From assembly GCF_903914075.1 (NCBI RefSeq), contig NZ_CAIWNQ010000003.1:62001-126000 (forward strand): DNA of 64,000 nt, given 5' to 3'. The notes under the pieces were generated by a model. That model searched no databases. It was not told where the DNA came from and saw only the letters and a program-made list of their open reading frames with translations. Source of the DNA: Ruegeria sp. THAF57 (GTDB taxonomy: Bacteria; Pseudomonadota; Alphaproteobacteria; Rhodobacterales; Rhodobacteraceae). Below, piece by piece: positions 17,390 to 26,640 of this stretch. Position numbers and translations under genes: made by a program. Every line of letters starts with the position of its first letter. Position 1 is the first letter of the stretch.

Positions 17390-17875
17390 TTAGAACCCGT
17401 AGTGATATCGCAGGAACAGGGCATTCACACCGGGGTTGAAGCTTTCGGTGCTGGCATTGGACTTGTGCGTTACAGCCAGAGAAATAGCGTTGCCGCTGTT
17501 CAAATTGTAGCCAACCCCCAGAAGGCTGCGAATTTGGAAGCTGCCGCCCAAGTCGTTGTTGTCATTAGATGCGTTGTAGTAGCCGGGCATGACACTGAGT
17601 TCGGCAAACCAGCGGTCCGAGAATGAGTAGACGCCAATCAAACCCGCACCGATATGCGTGTCGCCATCGACATCAACCGTCAGTGCTGCCCCCCAGCCCG
17701 CACTAAACCGGGTGGCTTGGTGAAACGGACTGTGCTGGTATTCCAGCGAAAAGATGGCCTGATCCTCGCCATTGCTATCGGAAAAATCAGCGTAGCCTGC
17801 TCCGAAAATTACGGATTGAGCGTGTGCTGTAGCCGCTGAAAGCAAGAAAGCAGTGAAAATAAGAAGGAATTTCAT
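17390..17875 (-). CDS. PagL-like acyloxyacyl hydrolase (lipid A 3-O-deacylase family)
   Basis: The 161-residue protein has a signal peptide (cleaved near AHAQ, residue 20) and an alternating pattern for an eight-strand outer-membrane barrel ending in aromatic F. The HxSN motif of PagL is present as H137-K-S139-N, followed by SFNPGVN. PagL removes the 3-position acyl chain of lipid A using a His-Ser-Glu triad. The residue 12 beyond the serine, where Pseudomonas PagL has glutamate as I recall it, is Asn151 here. So the fold and family are likely, but activity is uncertain. It lies 79 bases upstream of trpA. Confidence 0.78.
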   Translation of the reverse strand: MKFLLIFTAFLLSAATAHAQSVIFGAGYADFSDSNGEDQAIFSLEYQHSPFHQATRFSAGWGAALTVDVDGDTHIGAGLIGVYSFSDRWFAELSVMPGYYNASNDNNDLGGSFQIRSLLGVGYNLNSGNAISLAVTHKSNASTESFNPGVNALFLRYHYGF

Positions 17876-18072
17876 AAGGCATCTTCGTCAATCTGTTCGC
17901 GATAGGTCTGAGAGTGATTACGTTTGGTCAACAAAATCAAGTCGAGATCGAGACACACGCTTTGACAGGGTTGTGATGTTGCAGATCGGACTCGAACCAA
18001 GTTGAGCGGTTGGGTTGCGCATTTGCCCTTACCTGAATAGAAGACGCCGTCGTATCGCTTCAGGAGGCCGAG

Positions 18073-19170
18073 ATGGGCTTTAAAATGGGAATCGTGGGTC
18101 TGCCGAATGTGGGCAAGTCGACCCTGTTCAACGCGCTGACCAAGACCGCAGCTGCGCAGGCGGCGAATTTCCCGTTCTGTACGATTGAACCCAATGTGGG
18201 CGACGTTGCGGTTCCTGATGACCGGCTGGATAAACTGGCGGCGATTGCTTCATCAAAGCAAATCATACCGACACGGATGACTTTTGTGGACATTGCCGGT
18301 CTGGTCAAAGGCGCCTCGAAAGGCGAAGGGCTGGGCAACCAGTTTCTGGCCAATATCCGCGAAACCGACGCGATTGCCCACGTGCTGCGCTGTTTCGAAG
18401 ACGGTGACGTAACCCACGTGGATGGCCGTGTGGACCCGGTGGCCGATGCTGACACGATCGAAACCGAGTTGATGCTGGCCGATCTGGAAAGCATCGAAAA
18501 GCGCCGCGCCAATCTGGTGCGCAAGCTGAAGGGCAATGACAAAGAGGCCGCGCAGCAGGATCGTCTGCTGGCGACCGCGCAAGAGATGCTGGAAAACGGC
18601 AAACCCGCGCGTCTGGTCGAGGTCTCGGACGAAGACGCCAAGGCGTGGAAGATGCTGCAACTGCTGACCACCAAGCCGGTTCTCTATGTCTGCAACGTGT
18701 CCGAGGAAGAAGCGGCCGAGGGCAACGAATACTCGGCCAAGGTCGCTGAAATGGCCGCGGCGCAGGGCAATTCCCACGTCATCATCAGCGCCAAAATCGA
18801 AGAAGAGATCAGCCTGTTGGAAGACGACGAAGCCCAGATGTTCCTTGAGGAAATGGGGCTGGAAGAGCCGGGCCTGGATCGTCTGATCCGCGCCGGTTAC
18901 GACCTGCTGCACCTGGAAACCTATTTCACCGTCGGCCCGAAAGAGGCCCGTGCCTGGACCATTCGCACCGGCACCGCCGCACCGCAGGCCGCTGGTGTGA
19001 TCCATGGGGATTTCGAAAAAGGCTTCATCCGCGCCGAGACCATCGCCTATGACGACTACATCGCCGCCAGTGGCGAGCAGGGCGCGAAAGAGGCAGGCAA
19101 GATGCGGGCTGAGGGTAAGGGCTACATCGTCAAGGACGGCGACGTGATGCACTTTTTGTTTAATACGTAA
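18073..19170 (+). CDS. ychF: Ribosome-binding ATPase YchF
   Basis: The 365-residue Obg-family P-loop protein binds ribosomes and prefers ATP to GTP. It has G1 GLPNVGKST (8-16), G3 [10 protein letters not shown], the altered G4 (VCNVSEEEA instead of NKxD), a coiled-coil insertion and the C-terminal TGS domain with [43 protein letters not shown] lies 6 bases before the ATG. The final residues [10 protein letters not shown] are typical. Confidence 0.97.
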   Translation: MGFKMGIVGLPNVGKSTLFNALTKTAAAQAANFPFCTIEPNVGDVAVPDDRLDKLAAIASSKQIIPTRMTFVDIAGLVKGASKGEGLGNQFLANIRETDAIAHVLRCFEDGDVTHVDGRVDPVADADTIETELMLADLESIEKRRANLVRKLKGNDKEAAQQDRLLATAQEMLENGKPARLVEVSDEDAKAWKMLQLLTTKPVLYVCNVSEEEAAEGNEYSAKVAEMAAAQGNSHVIISAKIEEEISLLEDDEAQMFLEEMGLEEPGLDRLIRAGYDLLHLETYFTVGPKEARAWTIRTGTAAPQAAGVIHGDFEKGFIRAETIAYDDYIAASGEQGAKEAGKMRAEGKGYIVKDGDVMHFLFNT

Positions 19171-19204
19171 GGCGGGGCTTTGCGGCAGGTGTCTTTCATA
19201 ACGA

Positions 19205-19237
19205 TTAGGGCGTACACACATTGTGCGAACGCCCTAA
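19205..19237. terminator. Hairpin between convergent ychF and tautomerase genes
   Basis: TTAGGGCGT (19205-19213) pairs perfectly with ACGCCCTAA (19229-19237), with further pairing of CACA and TGTG inside. No T run follows on either strand. It may act as a two-way stop or protect the 3' ends. Confidence 0.45.
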
Positions 19238-19250
19238 ACAGAGCACCTGC

Positions 19251-19469
19251 TTAGCCTTTTGCACGCATCTTCAATGCGTCTTCTGTTGTCAGCACATTTC
19301 CCGCATATCCCCACGACCCACTGCCGACCTCCAGGATGCGGACAGAGGTTCCCGCTTTGATCGTTTGACCGGCGACATCGCCGAAAGCTTCAGTTACGTT
19401 CCGAATGATTTTTTCTTTCTCCTCTTTGGAAAACACCCCTTCGAGCACCTGAATCTCTATTGAAGGCAT
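19251..19469 (-). CDS. 4-oxalocrotonate tautomerase family protein
   Basis: The 72-residue protein starts MPSIEIQVLEGVFSKEEKEKII; removal of Met exposes the N-terminal proline that serves as catalytic base in this superfamily. SVRILEVGSGSWGYAG replaces the usual Arg-containing loop, so the substrate may differ from 4-oxalocrotonate. ATG 19469 has GGAG in front; a frame starting four codons earlier would hide the proline. No aromatic degradation genes are beside it. Confidence 0.85.
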   Translation of the reverse strand: MPSIEIQVLEGVFSKEEKEKIIRNVTEAFGDVAGQTIKAGTSVRILEVGSGSWGYAGNVLTTEDALKMRAKG

Positions 19470-19782
19470 CGTAATCTCCACGCTTTATCTTCTGACAATA
19501 ACTGACCGGCAATCGAGTTCCGTTGCGTCAGGATGACATACACATACGTCGCGCGTTAATCCTTTGCTAATTGGAAAGCAGATTTGATACGCCAGCACTG
19601 GTATCATTTTGTTCAGTTGTTGACCCGTCTGATTATGATTTTCTGGGTCATATGAATGTTCTGGGACACTTCGAAGCCTGTTCGGACGGCGCATTCTGTC
19701 TTTAACGGGCAAAGCTGACTTTCTACTGGAGCGAAAAACCGAATAGTGTAGGGATCGTCTTGCCACTCGGGAAAGATCCCAA
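19470..19782. other. Intergenic region between tautomerase and LysR genes
   Basis: About 310 bases with no convincing gene. It should contain the divergent promoters of the tautomerase and LysR genes. TTGACC near 19619 resembles a -35, but I see no matching -10. The sequence TTCTGGG appears twice (about 19640 and 19660). Confidence 0.5.
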
Positions 19783-20664
19783 ATGATCGAAATCCGCGAC
19801 CTGCAACTCCTCAGCGCTTTGGCGCGGCATCAACACTTTGCCAAAGCGGCCGAGGAATGCGGAATTTCTCAGCCTGCATTCTCGATGCGTATCCGCAATC
19901 TTGAGGATCGGCTGGGTGTCTCGATCGTTCGGCGGGCCAATCGGTTTCAGGGCCTGACCGAAGAGGGCGAGATGATCGTCCAGCGCGCGCGGCGTATTCT
20001 GGATGAGACCAAGGCGCTGGAACAACAGGTGCAGGCATCCAAGGGTGAGATTACGGGGACGTTGATCCTGGGCGTGATCCCCACCGCGATTGCCTTTACC
20101 GGACGTTTGGTCAAACGCTTGCAGCAGGCCCATCCGCGCATCCTGTCGCGGATCGAAACCATGTCGGCGACCGCCATTCAGCACCGTTTGGACGAAGGCA
20201 GTCTGGATGCGGGCATCACCTATGGTGACAGTATCGGCACCGATCTGCGGCAGGTACAGCCCTTGTACGAAGAAACCTATGTGCTGTTGATCCCAGCGCA
20301 TATGACCGAGGATTCCGGCCCGATCCCATGGGCGCAGGTGGCCGAGTTTCCCCTGAGCCTACTTGAGCCGCAGATGCAGAACCGGCGTATTCTGGATCGC
20401 ATTTTTGCCGAGCAGGGACTGCACCCGCATGTGGTGGCTGAAACCAGTGGATTCACCGCCTCGATGGTCATGGCGCGCGAAGGGCTGGCGGCAACGGTTG
20501 TTCCCCGCGTGTTGGTCCGGGCATTGGGTGATCTGAAGGGGACGAAGGTGCTGCCCCTGGTCGATCCGGTGGTCAGCAAACCGATTTGTCTGGCAACCCT
20601 TAGCCGTGATCCCGAACTGCCGACGGTGGAGGCGCTGAGGACAGTGGTCGCCTCATTGCGGTGA
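19783..20664 (+). CDS. LysR-type regulator, probably of the formate dehydrogenase operon
   Basis: The 293-residue protein has an N-terminal winged helix-turn-helix (LLSALARHQHFAKAAEECGISQPAFSMRI then LEDRLGVSIVRR) and a C-terminal effector-binding domain (from about residue 90: GTLILGVIPTAIAF...). The layout resembles OxyR/CysB-type members. It lies 85 bases upstream of the formate dehydrogenase genes in the same direction, where a FdsR-like regulator is common. An inverted repeat in the gap may be its site. The effector is unknown; formate is the obvious guess. Confidence 0.9.
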   Translation: MIEIRDLQLLSALARHQHFAKAAEECGISQPAFSMRIRNLEDRLGVSIVRRANRFQGLTEEGEMIVQRARRILDETKALEQQVQASKGEITGTLILGVIPTAIAFTGRLVKRLQQAHPRILSRIETMSATAIQHRLDEGSLDAGITYGDSIGTDLRQVQPLYEETYVLLIPAHMTEDSGPIPWAQVAEFPLSLLEPQMQNRRILDRIFAEQGLHPHVVAETSGFTASMVMAREGLAATVVPRVLVRALGDLKGTKVLPLVDPVVSKPICLATLSRDPELPTVEALRTVVASLR

Positions 20665-20675
20665 TAATCTGTCGT

Positions 20676-20708
20676 TATCGTGCGATTAAAATATGCGATT
20701 TGACGATA
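20676..20708 (+). promoter_or_regulatory. Candidate regulator site upstream of formate dehydrogenase
   Basis: TATCGT (20676-20681) and ACGATA (20703-20708) form an inverted repeat, and within it GCGATT occurs twice (20682-20687 and 20695-20700). The right arm overlaps a -35-like TTGACG (20700-20705). The arrangement suits a LysR-type activator. Confidence 0.4.
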
Positions 20709-20749
20709 TGTTAGTCTGATGAGACACGAGGCCTTAATCGGAGGGCATC

Positions 20750-22453
20750 ATGGCACCATTAGACACCAAGCCATCAGGCGCACCCAAGGGCGTCTGGAAG
20801 TCAGGTAAAGGCAAGGGGCGGCATACGCCCAAAGGTCGTCAGTTCACGGATGAAGCGCAGGCCGAGATCACGCGCCTGCTGGGGGATCGCCCCCGTCGCC
20901 GTGATCTGCTGATCGAATTCCTGCATTTGATTCAGGACGCGCACGGCCATATCAGCGCCGACCACATCGCTGCGCTGGCCGTCGAGATGCGCATCGGTCA
21001 GGCCGAGATTTATGAAACAGCCACCTTTTATGCCCATTTCGACGTGGTGAAAGAGGGCGAGACCCCTCCACCCGCGCTGACGATCCGTGTCTGTGATTCC
21101 CTGTCCTGTGAAATGGCCGGTGCCCAGCAGTTGCAAAAAGCGCTGGAGGACGGTCTGGACGCGTCCGAGGTTCGTGTGGTCCGCGCCCCTTGCATGGGCC
21201 GTTGCGATACCGCGCCTGTGCTTGAGATCGGTCACAACCACATCGACCATGCGACCCCCGAAAAGGTGCAGGCCGCGATTGCAGCGGGTGACACCCATGC
21301 GCACCTGCCGGACTATGAAACTCTTGCTGCGTATCAAGCGAACGGCGGCTACGCCAAGCTGAAAGAACTGCGCGACGGCGGCGATTGGGAGAAGGTGCAG
21401 GAAGACGTTCTGTCCTCGGGCTTGCGTGGTCTGGGCGGCGCTGGCTTCCCGTCGGGCAAGAAATGGGGCTTTGTTCGCATGAACGAAGGCACCCGTTATC
21501 TGGCCGTGAACGGCGATGAGGGCGAGCCCGGCACGTTCAAGGACCGCTACTATCTGGAGCGCACGCCGCATGTCTTCCTTGAGGGCATGCTGATCGCCGC
21601 ATGGGCGGTCGAGGCAGAAACCTGCTTTATCTACATGCGCGACGAATACCCCGCCGTGCTGGAAATCCTGCGCCGTGAAATCGCCGCGCTGGAACGGGCC
21701 GGGATCGTTGCGCCCGGCTATATCGACCTGCGCCGGGGGGCCGGTGCCTATATCTGCGGCGAAGAATCCGCGATGATCGAGTCGATCGAAGGCAAAAAGG
21801 GCCTGCCGCGCCACCGTCCCCCGTTCGTGGCGCAGGTTGGTGTGTTCAACCGCCCGACCTTGGTCCACAATGTCGAGACGCTGTATTGGGTCACCAAGGT
21901 GTGTCGCGAGGGGCCGGAATGCCTCAACAGCACCGAAAAGAACGGGCGCAAGGGGCTGCGCAGCTATTCGGTCTCGGGTCGTGTGGCAAAGCCGGGGGTT
22001 TACCTGCTGCCTGCCGGATCGACCATTCTGGACGTGATCGAAGCGGCAGGCGGTATGGCCGACGGGCAGAGTTTCAAGGCATATCAGCCGGGCGGTCCGT
22101 CCTCGGGGCTTTTGCCTGCGTCGATGGATGATATCCCGCTGGATTTCGACACGTTGCAACCGCATGGCACCTTTATCGGCTCGGCCGCTGTGGTGGTTCT
22201 GTCCGATCAGGACACCGCCCGCGATGCGGCGCTCAACATGCTGCGCTTCTTCGAAGACGAAAGCTGCGGCCAGTGTACGCCCTGTCGTGCTGGCTGCGAA
22301 AAGGCGGTCAAGCTGATGCAGGCTGACAAGTGGGATCAGGACCTGCTGGAAGACTTGTGTCAGGTGATGGGTGATGCCTCGATCTGTGGTCTGGGACAGG
22401 CGGCCCCGAACCCGATCCGCCTTGTCATGAAACATTTCGCTGACGAAATTTGA
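20750..22453 (+). CDS. fdh1B: NAD-dependent formate dehydrogenase, fused NuoE/NuoF-type beta subunit
   Basis: The 567-residue protein joins two parts that are separate (FdsG and FdsB) in Rhodobacter and Cupriavidus. Residues 1-160 are a NuoE-like thioredoxin-fold [2Fe-2S] domain with C115, C120, C148 and C152. The rest is NuoF-like: an FMN site (RGLGGAGFPSGKKW), the NADH motif NGDEGEPGTFKDR, and a [4Fe-4S] site with C506, C509, C512 and C546. It passes electrons from the alpha subunit to NAD. The fusion and length match FDH1 beta of Methylorubrum extorquens. The alpha gene starts 14 bases after the stop. Confidence 0.94.
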   Translation: MAPLDTKPSGAPKGVWKSGKGKGRHTPKGRQFTDEAQAEITRLLGDRPRRRDLLIEFLHLIQDAHGHISADHIAALAVEMRIGQAEIYETATFYAHFDVVKEGETPPPALTIRVCDSLSCEMAGAQQLQKALEDGLDASEVRVVRAPCMGRCDTAPVLEIGHNHIDHATPEKVQAAIAAGDTHAHLPDYETLAAYQANGGYAKLKELRDGGDWEKVQEDVLSSGLRGLGGAGFPSGKKWGFVRMNEGTRYLAVNGDEGEPGTFKDRYYLERTPHVFLEGMLIAAWAVEAETCFIYMRDEYPAVLEILRREIAALERAGIVAPGYIDLRRGAGAYICGEESAMIESIEGKKGLPRHRPPFVAQVGVFNRPTLVHNVETLYWVTKVCREGPECLNSTEKNGRKGLRSYSVSGRVAKPGVYLLPAGSTILDVIEAAGGMADGQSFKAYQPGGPSSGLLPASMDDIPLDFDTLQPHGTFIGSAAVVVLSDQDTARDAALNMLRFFEDESCGQCTPCRAGCEKAVKLMQADKWDQDLLEDLCQVMGDASICGLGQAAPNPIRLVMKHFADEI

Positions 22454-22467
22454 AGGGAGACAGAGCC

Positions 22468-25251
22468 ATGCTAGACGCAAGCCCAACCAAGACCGTCACC
22501 TTCAACCTGAACGGCGAAGATGTCACCGTGCCCGAGGGCTGGACCATCTGGGAAGCCGCCAAGGGCCAGGGGTTCACAATTCCGCACCTGTGCCACAAGC
22601 CGCAGCCGGGGTACCGCCCCGACGGCAACTGCCGCGCCTGTATGGTCGAGGTGGAAGGCGAGCGAACTCTGGTCGCCTCGTGCATCCGCCCTGCCGCCGA
22701 CGGTATGGTGGTCAAGACCGACAGCGAACGCGCTGAGAAATCGCGCGCCATGGTCATGGAACTTCTGGTCGCGGATCAGCCGGAGCAAGCGCACGACGCC
22801 TCTAGCCATTTCTGGGACATGGCCAAGCTGAACGATGTCAGCGAGAGCCGTTTTCCGGCGAAAGAGGCCGAAAAGATCCCGCTGCTGGATGACAGCCACA
22901 TTGCGATGCGTGTCAATCTGGACGCCTGCATCAACTGCAACCTCTGCGTCCGGGCCTGCCGTGAAGTGCAGGTAAATGACGTGATCGGCATGGCCGGTCG
23001 TGGTCATACAGCGCAGGTGGTGTTCGACCAGAACGACCCGATGGGCGATTCGACCTGTGTGGCCTGCGGCGAATGCGTGCAGGCTTGCCCGACTGGTGCG
23101 CTGATGCCCGCTACCGTGCTTGACGACCAGCAGAAAGGTGACAGCAAAGACTACGACTCTGAGACAGAAAGCGTTTGCCCGTTCTGCGGTGTGGGCTGCA
23201 AAGTCTCGCTGAAGGTCAAGGACGGTAAGGTCAAATATGTCGAGGGCATCAATGGCCCCGCCAACGAAGGCCGTCTGTGTGTCAAAGGCCGTTTTGGCTT
23301 TGACTACATCCACCACCCGCACCGCCTGACCACGCCACTGATCCGGCGTGAGGACGCGCCTGAAAAGGGTCTGAATGTCGACCCTGCGGACCTGTCCACC
23401 CACTTTCGCGAGGCGACATGGGACGAGGCGATGGGCCTTGCGGCGTCCAAGCTGAAAGCCCTGCGCGCCGAAGACCCGCGCAGCGTTGCGGGTTTTGGTT
23501 CGGCCAAATGCACCAACGAAGAAGCCTACCTGTTCCAGAAGTTCATCCGTCAGGGATTCAAGCACAACAACGTCGACCACTGCACCCGTCTGTGCCACGC
23601 GTCGTCGGTGGCCGCTCTGATCGAGAACGTGGGCTCGGGCGCGGTGACAGCGACCTTCAACGAGATCGAAAATGCGGATGTAGCGATCATCATCGGGGCC
23701 AACCCGATCGAAAACCACCCCGTTGCGGCGACCTATTTCAAGCAGTTCACCAAACGGGGCGGCAAGCTGATCGTGATGGACCCGCGCGGTGTGGGCATGC
23801 GCAAGTTTGCCGACGAGATGCTGCAATTCCGTCCGGGGGCCGATGTCTCGATGCTGAACGCGATCATGAACGTGATCGTCGAAGAGGAACTTTACGACAG
23901 CCAGTACATCCACCGCTGGACTGAGAACTGGGAGGCCGAGAAAGAGCACCTGCGCCAGTTCACGCCCGAGGCGATGTCGCCGATCTGTGGCATCGAACCG
24001 GATCAGTTGCGCCGTGTTGCGCGCACCTTTGCGCAGGCCAAGGCTGGTCTGATCTTCTGGGGTATGGGCGTCAGCCAGCACATTCACGGCACGGATAACT
24101 CGCGCTGCCTGATCAGCCTTGCTCTGATGACTGGCAACGTCGGTAAACCCGGCGCAGGTCTGCACCCGCTGCGCGGTCAGAACAACGTGCAGGGCGCGTC
24201 TGACGCGGGACTGATCCCGATGTTCCTGCCGGATTATCAGACCGTGACTGACGATGGCATTCGCGCCAAGTTCAACGAAGTGTGGAATTCGGACGATTTC
24301 TCGAACGAAAAGGGCCTGACGGTGACTGAGATCATTGATCAGGCCTATGCGGGCAACATCAAGGGCATGTATATCATGGGCGAAAACCCGGCCATGTCCG
24401 ACCCTGATGTGAATCATGCCCGCGACGCGCTGGCCAAGCTGGACCTGATGATCGTGCAGGATATCTTCCTGACCGAAACGGCGAATTATGCCGACATCAT
24501 CCTGCCTGCCTCGGCGCTTTATGAAAAGAACGGCACGGTGTCGAATACCAACCGTCAGGTACAGCGGGTGCGTCCCGCCGTGACCCCTCCGGGGGAGGCG
24601 CGTGAGGATTGGAAGATCACTGTCGAATTGGCGCAGCGCATCGGGTTGAACTGGGATTACACGGATGTGTCCCAGGTCTTTGCCGAGATGAAGCTGACCA
24701 TGGCTTCGCTCGACAATATCACGTGGGACCGGTTGGAGAGTGAAACGATCACCTATCCGTCGCTATCGGAAACCGATCCGGGCCAGTCCATCGTGTTTGG
24801 TGACGGCTTCCCGCGCACCGATGGCAAGGCGAAATTCACCCCGGCCAGCGTCATCCCCCCCGATGAGGCCCCGGATGAGGAATATCCTATGATCGCCACC
24901 ACGGGTCGCCAGTTGGAACATTGGCACACCGGGTCGATGACGCGACGCGCTACGGTTCTGGACGCCGTGGAACCAGAAGCAAACTGTTCGATGAACCCGC
25001 GGACGCTCAAGCTGATGGGGATCGAACCGGGCGAGACCATCCGCCTGACAACGCGCCGGGGATCCATCGAGATCATGGTGCGTGCCGACCGCGCGATCGC
25101 CGAGGACATGGTGTTCATCCCGTTCGCCTATGTCGAAGCGGCGGCGAATATCCTGACCAACTCGGCCATCGACCCTTACGGCAAAATCCCCGAGTTCAAG
25201 TTCTCGGCCATCCGCGTTGAAAAGATCGAAGACGCGATTGCGGCGGAATAA
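22468..25251 (+). CDS. fdh1A: NAD-dependent formate dehydrogenase alpha subunit (Mo/W-bisMGD)
   Basis: The 927-residue catalytic subunit oxidises formate to CO2. An N-terminal [2Fe-2S] domain (C42, C55, C58, C72) is followed by an 8-Cys double [4Fe-4S] ferredoxin region (C154-C164 and C197-C207), another cluster (C237, C240, C244, C271) and the pterin domains. The metal ligand is Cys376 with His377 in HCTRLCH, where E. coli FdhF has selenocysteine. Start ATG 22468 has AAGGGAGA upstream. The chaperone genes fdsC and fdsD are not adjacent. Whether the metal is Mo or W cannot be read from the sequence; FDH1 of Methylorubrum uses W. Confidence 0.96.
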   Translation: MLDASPTKTVTFNLNGEDVTVPEGWTIWEAAKGQGFTIPHLCHKPQPGYRPDGNCRACMVEVEGERTLVASCIRPAADGMVVKTDSERAEKSRAMVMELLVADQPEQAHDASSHFWDMAKLNDVSESRFPAKEAEKIPLLDDSHIAMRVNLDACINCNLCVRACREVQVNDVIGMAGRGHTAQVVFDQNDPMGDSTCVACGECVQACPTGALMPATVLDDQQKGDSKDYDSETESVCPFCGVGCKVSLKVKDGKVKYVEGINGPANEGRLCVKGRFGFDYIHHPHRLTTPLIRREDAPEKGLNVDPADLSTHFREATWDEAMGLAASKLKALRAEDPRSVAGFGSAKCTNEEAYLFQKFIRQGFKHNNVDHCTRLCHASSVAALIENVGSGAVTATFNEIENADVAIIIGANPIENHPVAATYFKQFTKRGGKLIVMDPRGVGMRKFADEMLQFRPGADVSMLNAIMNVIVEEELYDSQYIHRWTENWEAEKEHLRQFTPEAMSPICGIEPDQLRRVARTFAQAKAGLIFWGMGVSQHIHGTDNSRCLISLALMTGNVGKPGAGLHPLRGQNNVQGASDAGLIPMFLPDYQTVTDDGIRAKFNEVWNSDDFSNEKGLTVTEIIDQAYAGNIKGMYIMGENPAMSDPDVNHARDALAKLDLMIVQDIFLTETANYADIILPASALYEKNGTVSNTNRQVQRVRPAVTPPGEAREDWKITVELAQRIGLNWDYTDVSQVFAEMKLTMASLDNITWDRLESETITYPSLSETDPGQSIVFGDGFPRTDGKAKFTPASVIPPDEAPDEEYPMIATTGRQLEHWHTGSMTRRATVLDAVEPEANCSMNPRTLKLMGIEPGETIRLTTRRGSIEIMVRADRAIAEDMVFIPFAYVEAAANILTNSAIDPYGKIPEFKFSAIRVEKIEDAIAAE

Positions 25252-25256
25252 GCGGA

Positions 25257-25286
25257 AAAGGCGGCCCCAGTAGCCGCCTTTTTCTT
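25257..25286 (+). terminator. Formate dehydrogenase operon terminator
   Basis: AAAGGCGGC (25257-25265) pairs with GCCGCCTTT (25273-25281) over a 7-base loop, followed by more T. It lies five bases past the stop of the alpha subunit gene. Confidence 0.9.
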
Positions 25287-25346
25287 TCCTTGACAGAAGG
25301 TTAGATGCGGCCAAACCTATCATCGCTTGGGGTGATGGAGGGTTTC

Positions 25347-26135
25347 ATGCCGCGCCGTTTTGTCGATTTATCCGTTCCGCTGGAAACCGGGATCGTATCC
25401 GACCCGCCGATTATGCTGCCCGAAATCGAATACCTGACCCACGATCAGACCGCAGAACAGGTCATGTCCTTTTTTCCGGGCTTGCAAAAGGATGATTTGC
25501 CGGGGGGTGAGGGTTGGGCGATTGAGCGTCTTCAGATCGCGACCCATAACGGCACCCATCTGGACGCGCCGTATCACCACCACTCGACCATGAATAACGG
25601 CGAGCGTGCGATTACCATCGACGAGGTGCCGCTCGAATGGTGCATGAACCCCGGCGTGAAGCTGGACTTCCGGCATTTCGATGACGGCTATGTTGCAACC
25701 GCCGCCGACGTCGCAACAGAGCTGAAGCGCATAGGTCATGATCTGCAACCGCTGGACATCGTGATCGTCAATACGTCTGCGGGAACGCGCTATGGTCAGC
25801 CGGACTATTTGATTAAAGGTTGCGGGATGGGCCGTGAGGCGACGCTGTACCTGACGGAACGCGGCGTGCGCGTGACCGGTACGGACGCCTGGAGCTGGGA
25901 TGCGCCCTTTGCCCTGACGGCGCAGGAATACGCTGAGACACAGGATGCCTCGATCATCTGGGAGGGGCATCGCGCCTCGATGGAAATCGGGTATTGCCAC
26001 ATGGAAAAGCTGACCAACCTCGAAAACCTGCCGCCGACGGGGTTTGAAATCTCGTGCTTTCCTTTCAAGATCAAGGGCGCGTCGGCAGGCTTTGTTCGGG
26101 CCGTTGCGATTTTTGAGGAGGACCCCGATGACTGA
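25347..26135 (+). CDS. Metal-dependent cyclase/kynurenine formamidase-like hydrolase
   Basis: The 262-residue protein belongs to the cyclase family (PF04199). The metal motif HxGTHxDxPxH is present as ATHNGTHLDAPYHHH. DIVIVNTSAG and VTGTDAWSWD follow the family pattern. Members hydrolyse N-formylkynurenine, isatin or other amides and lactams, so the substrate is open. ATG 25347 has GGAGG upstream. It overlaps the thioesterase gene by eight bases. It lies next to formate dehydrogenase; if it is a formamidase it would release formate, which is inference only. Confidence 0.82.
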   Translation: MPRRFVDLSVPLETGIVSDPPIMLPEIEYLTHDQTAEQVMSFFPGLQKDDLPGGEGWAIERLQIATHNGTHLDAPYHHHSTMNNGERAITIDEVPLEWCMNPGVKLDFRHFDDGYVATAADVATELKRIGHDLQPLDIVIVNTSAGTRYGQPDYLIKGCGMGREATLYLTERGVRVTGTDAWSWDAPFALTAQEYAETQDASIIWEGHRASMEIGYCHMEKLTNLENLPPTGFEISCFPFKIKGASAGFVRAVAIFEEDPDD

Positions 26136-26640
26136 ACCCCTAAGCGGGCATGACGGCCCCTATGATGCGCCGGTCGAAATTAGGGGGTTCCGGGTGCTGC
26201 CGGAATGGATTGACTACAATGGCCACATGAATGTGGGTTACTACGGAGTGGCCTTCGATCTGGCGCTGGAAAAGCTGATGGTCGAGCATTTGGGCCTTGG
26301 CGAAGTGCAAGTGGCGGCATTGGGGCAGGGGCCCTATGTCTTGCAATCGCATATGACTTTCCTGCGCGAAATACAGGAAAACGAACCCTTCTTTTACCGG
26401 ATTCGCCTGCTGGATGCAGACCACAAGAGGGGCCATTATTTTGCGCAGATGCTGTCAGAAAACGACGGCGAAGTCTGTGCAACGCAAGAAGCATTGTTCA
26501 TGAATGTCAGCCATAAGACCGGGCGTTCGGTCGCTTACCCGGATTGGGCCGCAGAACGGCTTGCCCAAATGGTGCGCGATCACGCGGGGTTGGACGCGGC
26601 CCCTCAGGCCGGACAGGCGATTGGGATACGGCGGGCTTAG
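26128..26640 (+). CDS. Hot-dog fold acyl-CoA thioesterase
   Basis: The 170-residue protein carries the 4-hydroxybenzoyl-CoA thioesterase-type motif DYNGHMNVGYYGVAFD, whose aspartate or histidine acts in catalysis, and a central strand YVLQSHMTFLREIQENEPF. It resembles the thioesterases found with L-carnitine dehydrogenase. ATG 26128 lies within the end of the cyclase gene, so translation is coupled. Its stop overlaps the tamB stop on the other strand by three bases. Confidence 0.85.
   Translation: MTEPLSGHDGPYDAPVEIRGFRVLPEWIDYNGHMNVGYYGVAFDLALEKLMVEHLGLGEVQVAALGQGPYVLQSHMTFLREIQENEPFFYRIRLLDADHKRGHYFAQMLSENDGEVCATQEALFMNVSHKTGRSVAYPDWAAERLAQMVRDHAGLDAAPQAGQAIGIRRA

Noticed and set aside
22471-24417. 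Long open frame (648 codons) opposite the formate dehydrogenase alpha gene
   Set aside because: Shadow of a strongly coding gene; the translation has no family pattern and is full of His, Arg and Gln as expected for an antisense frame.
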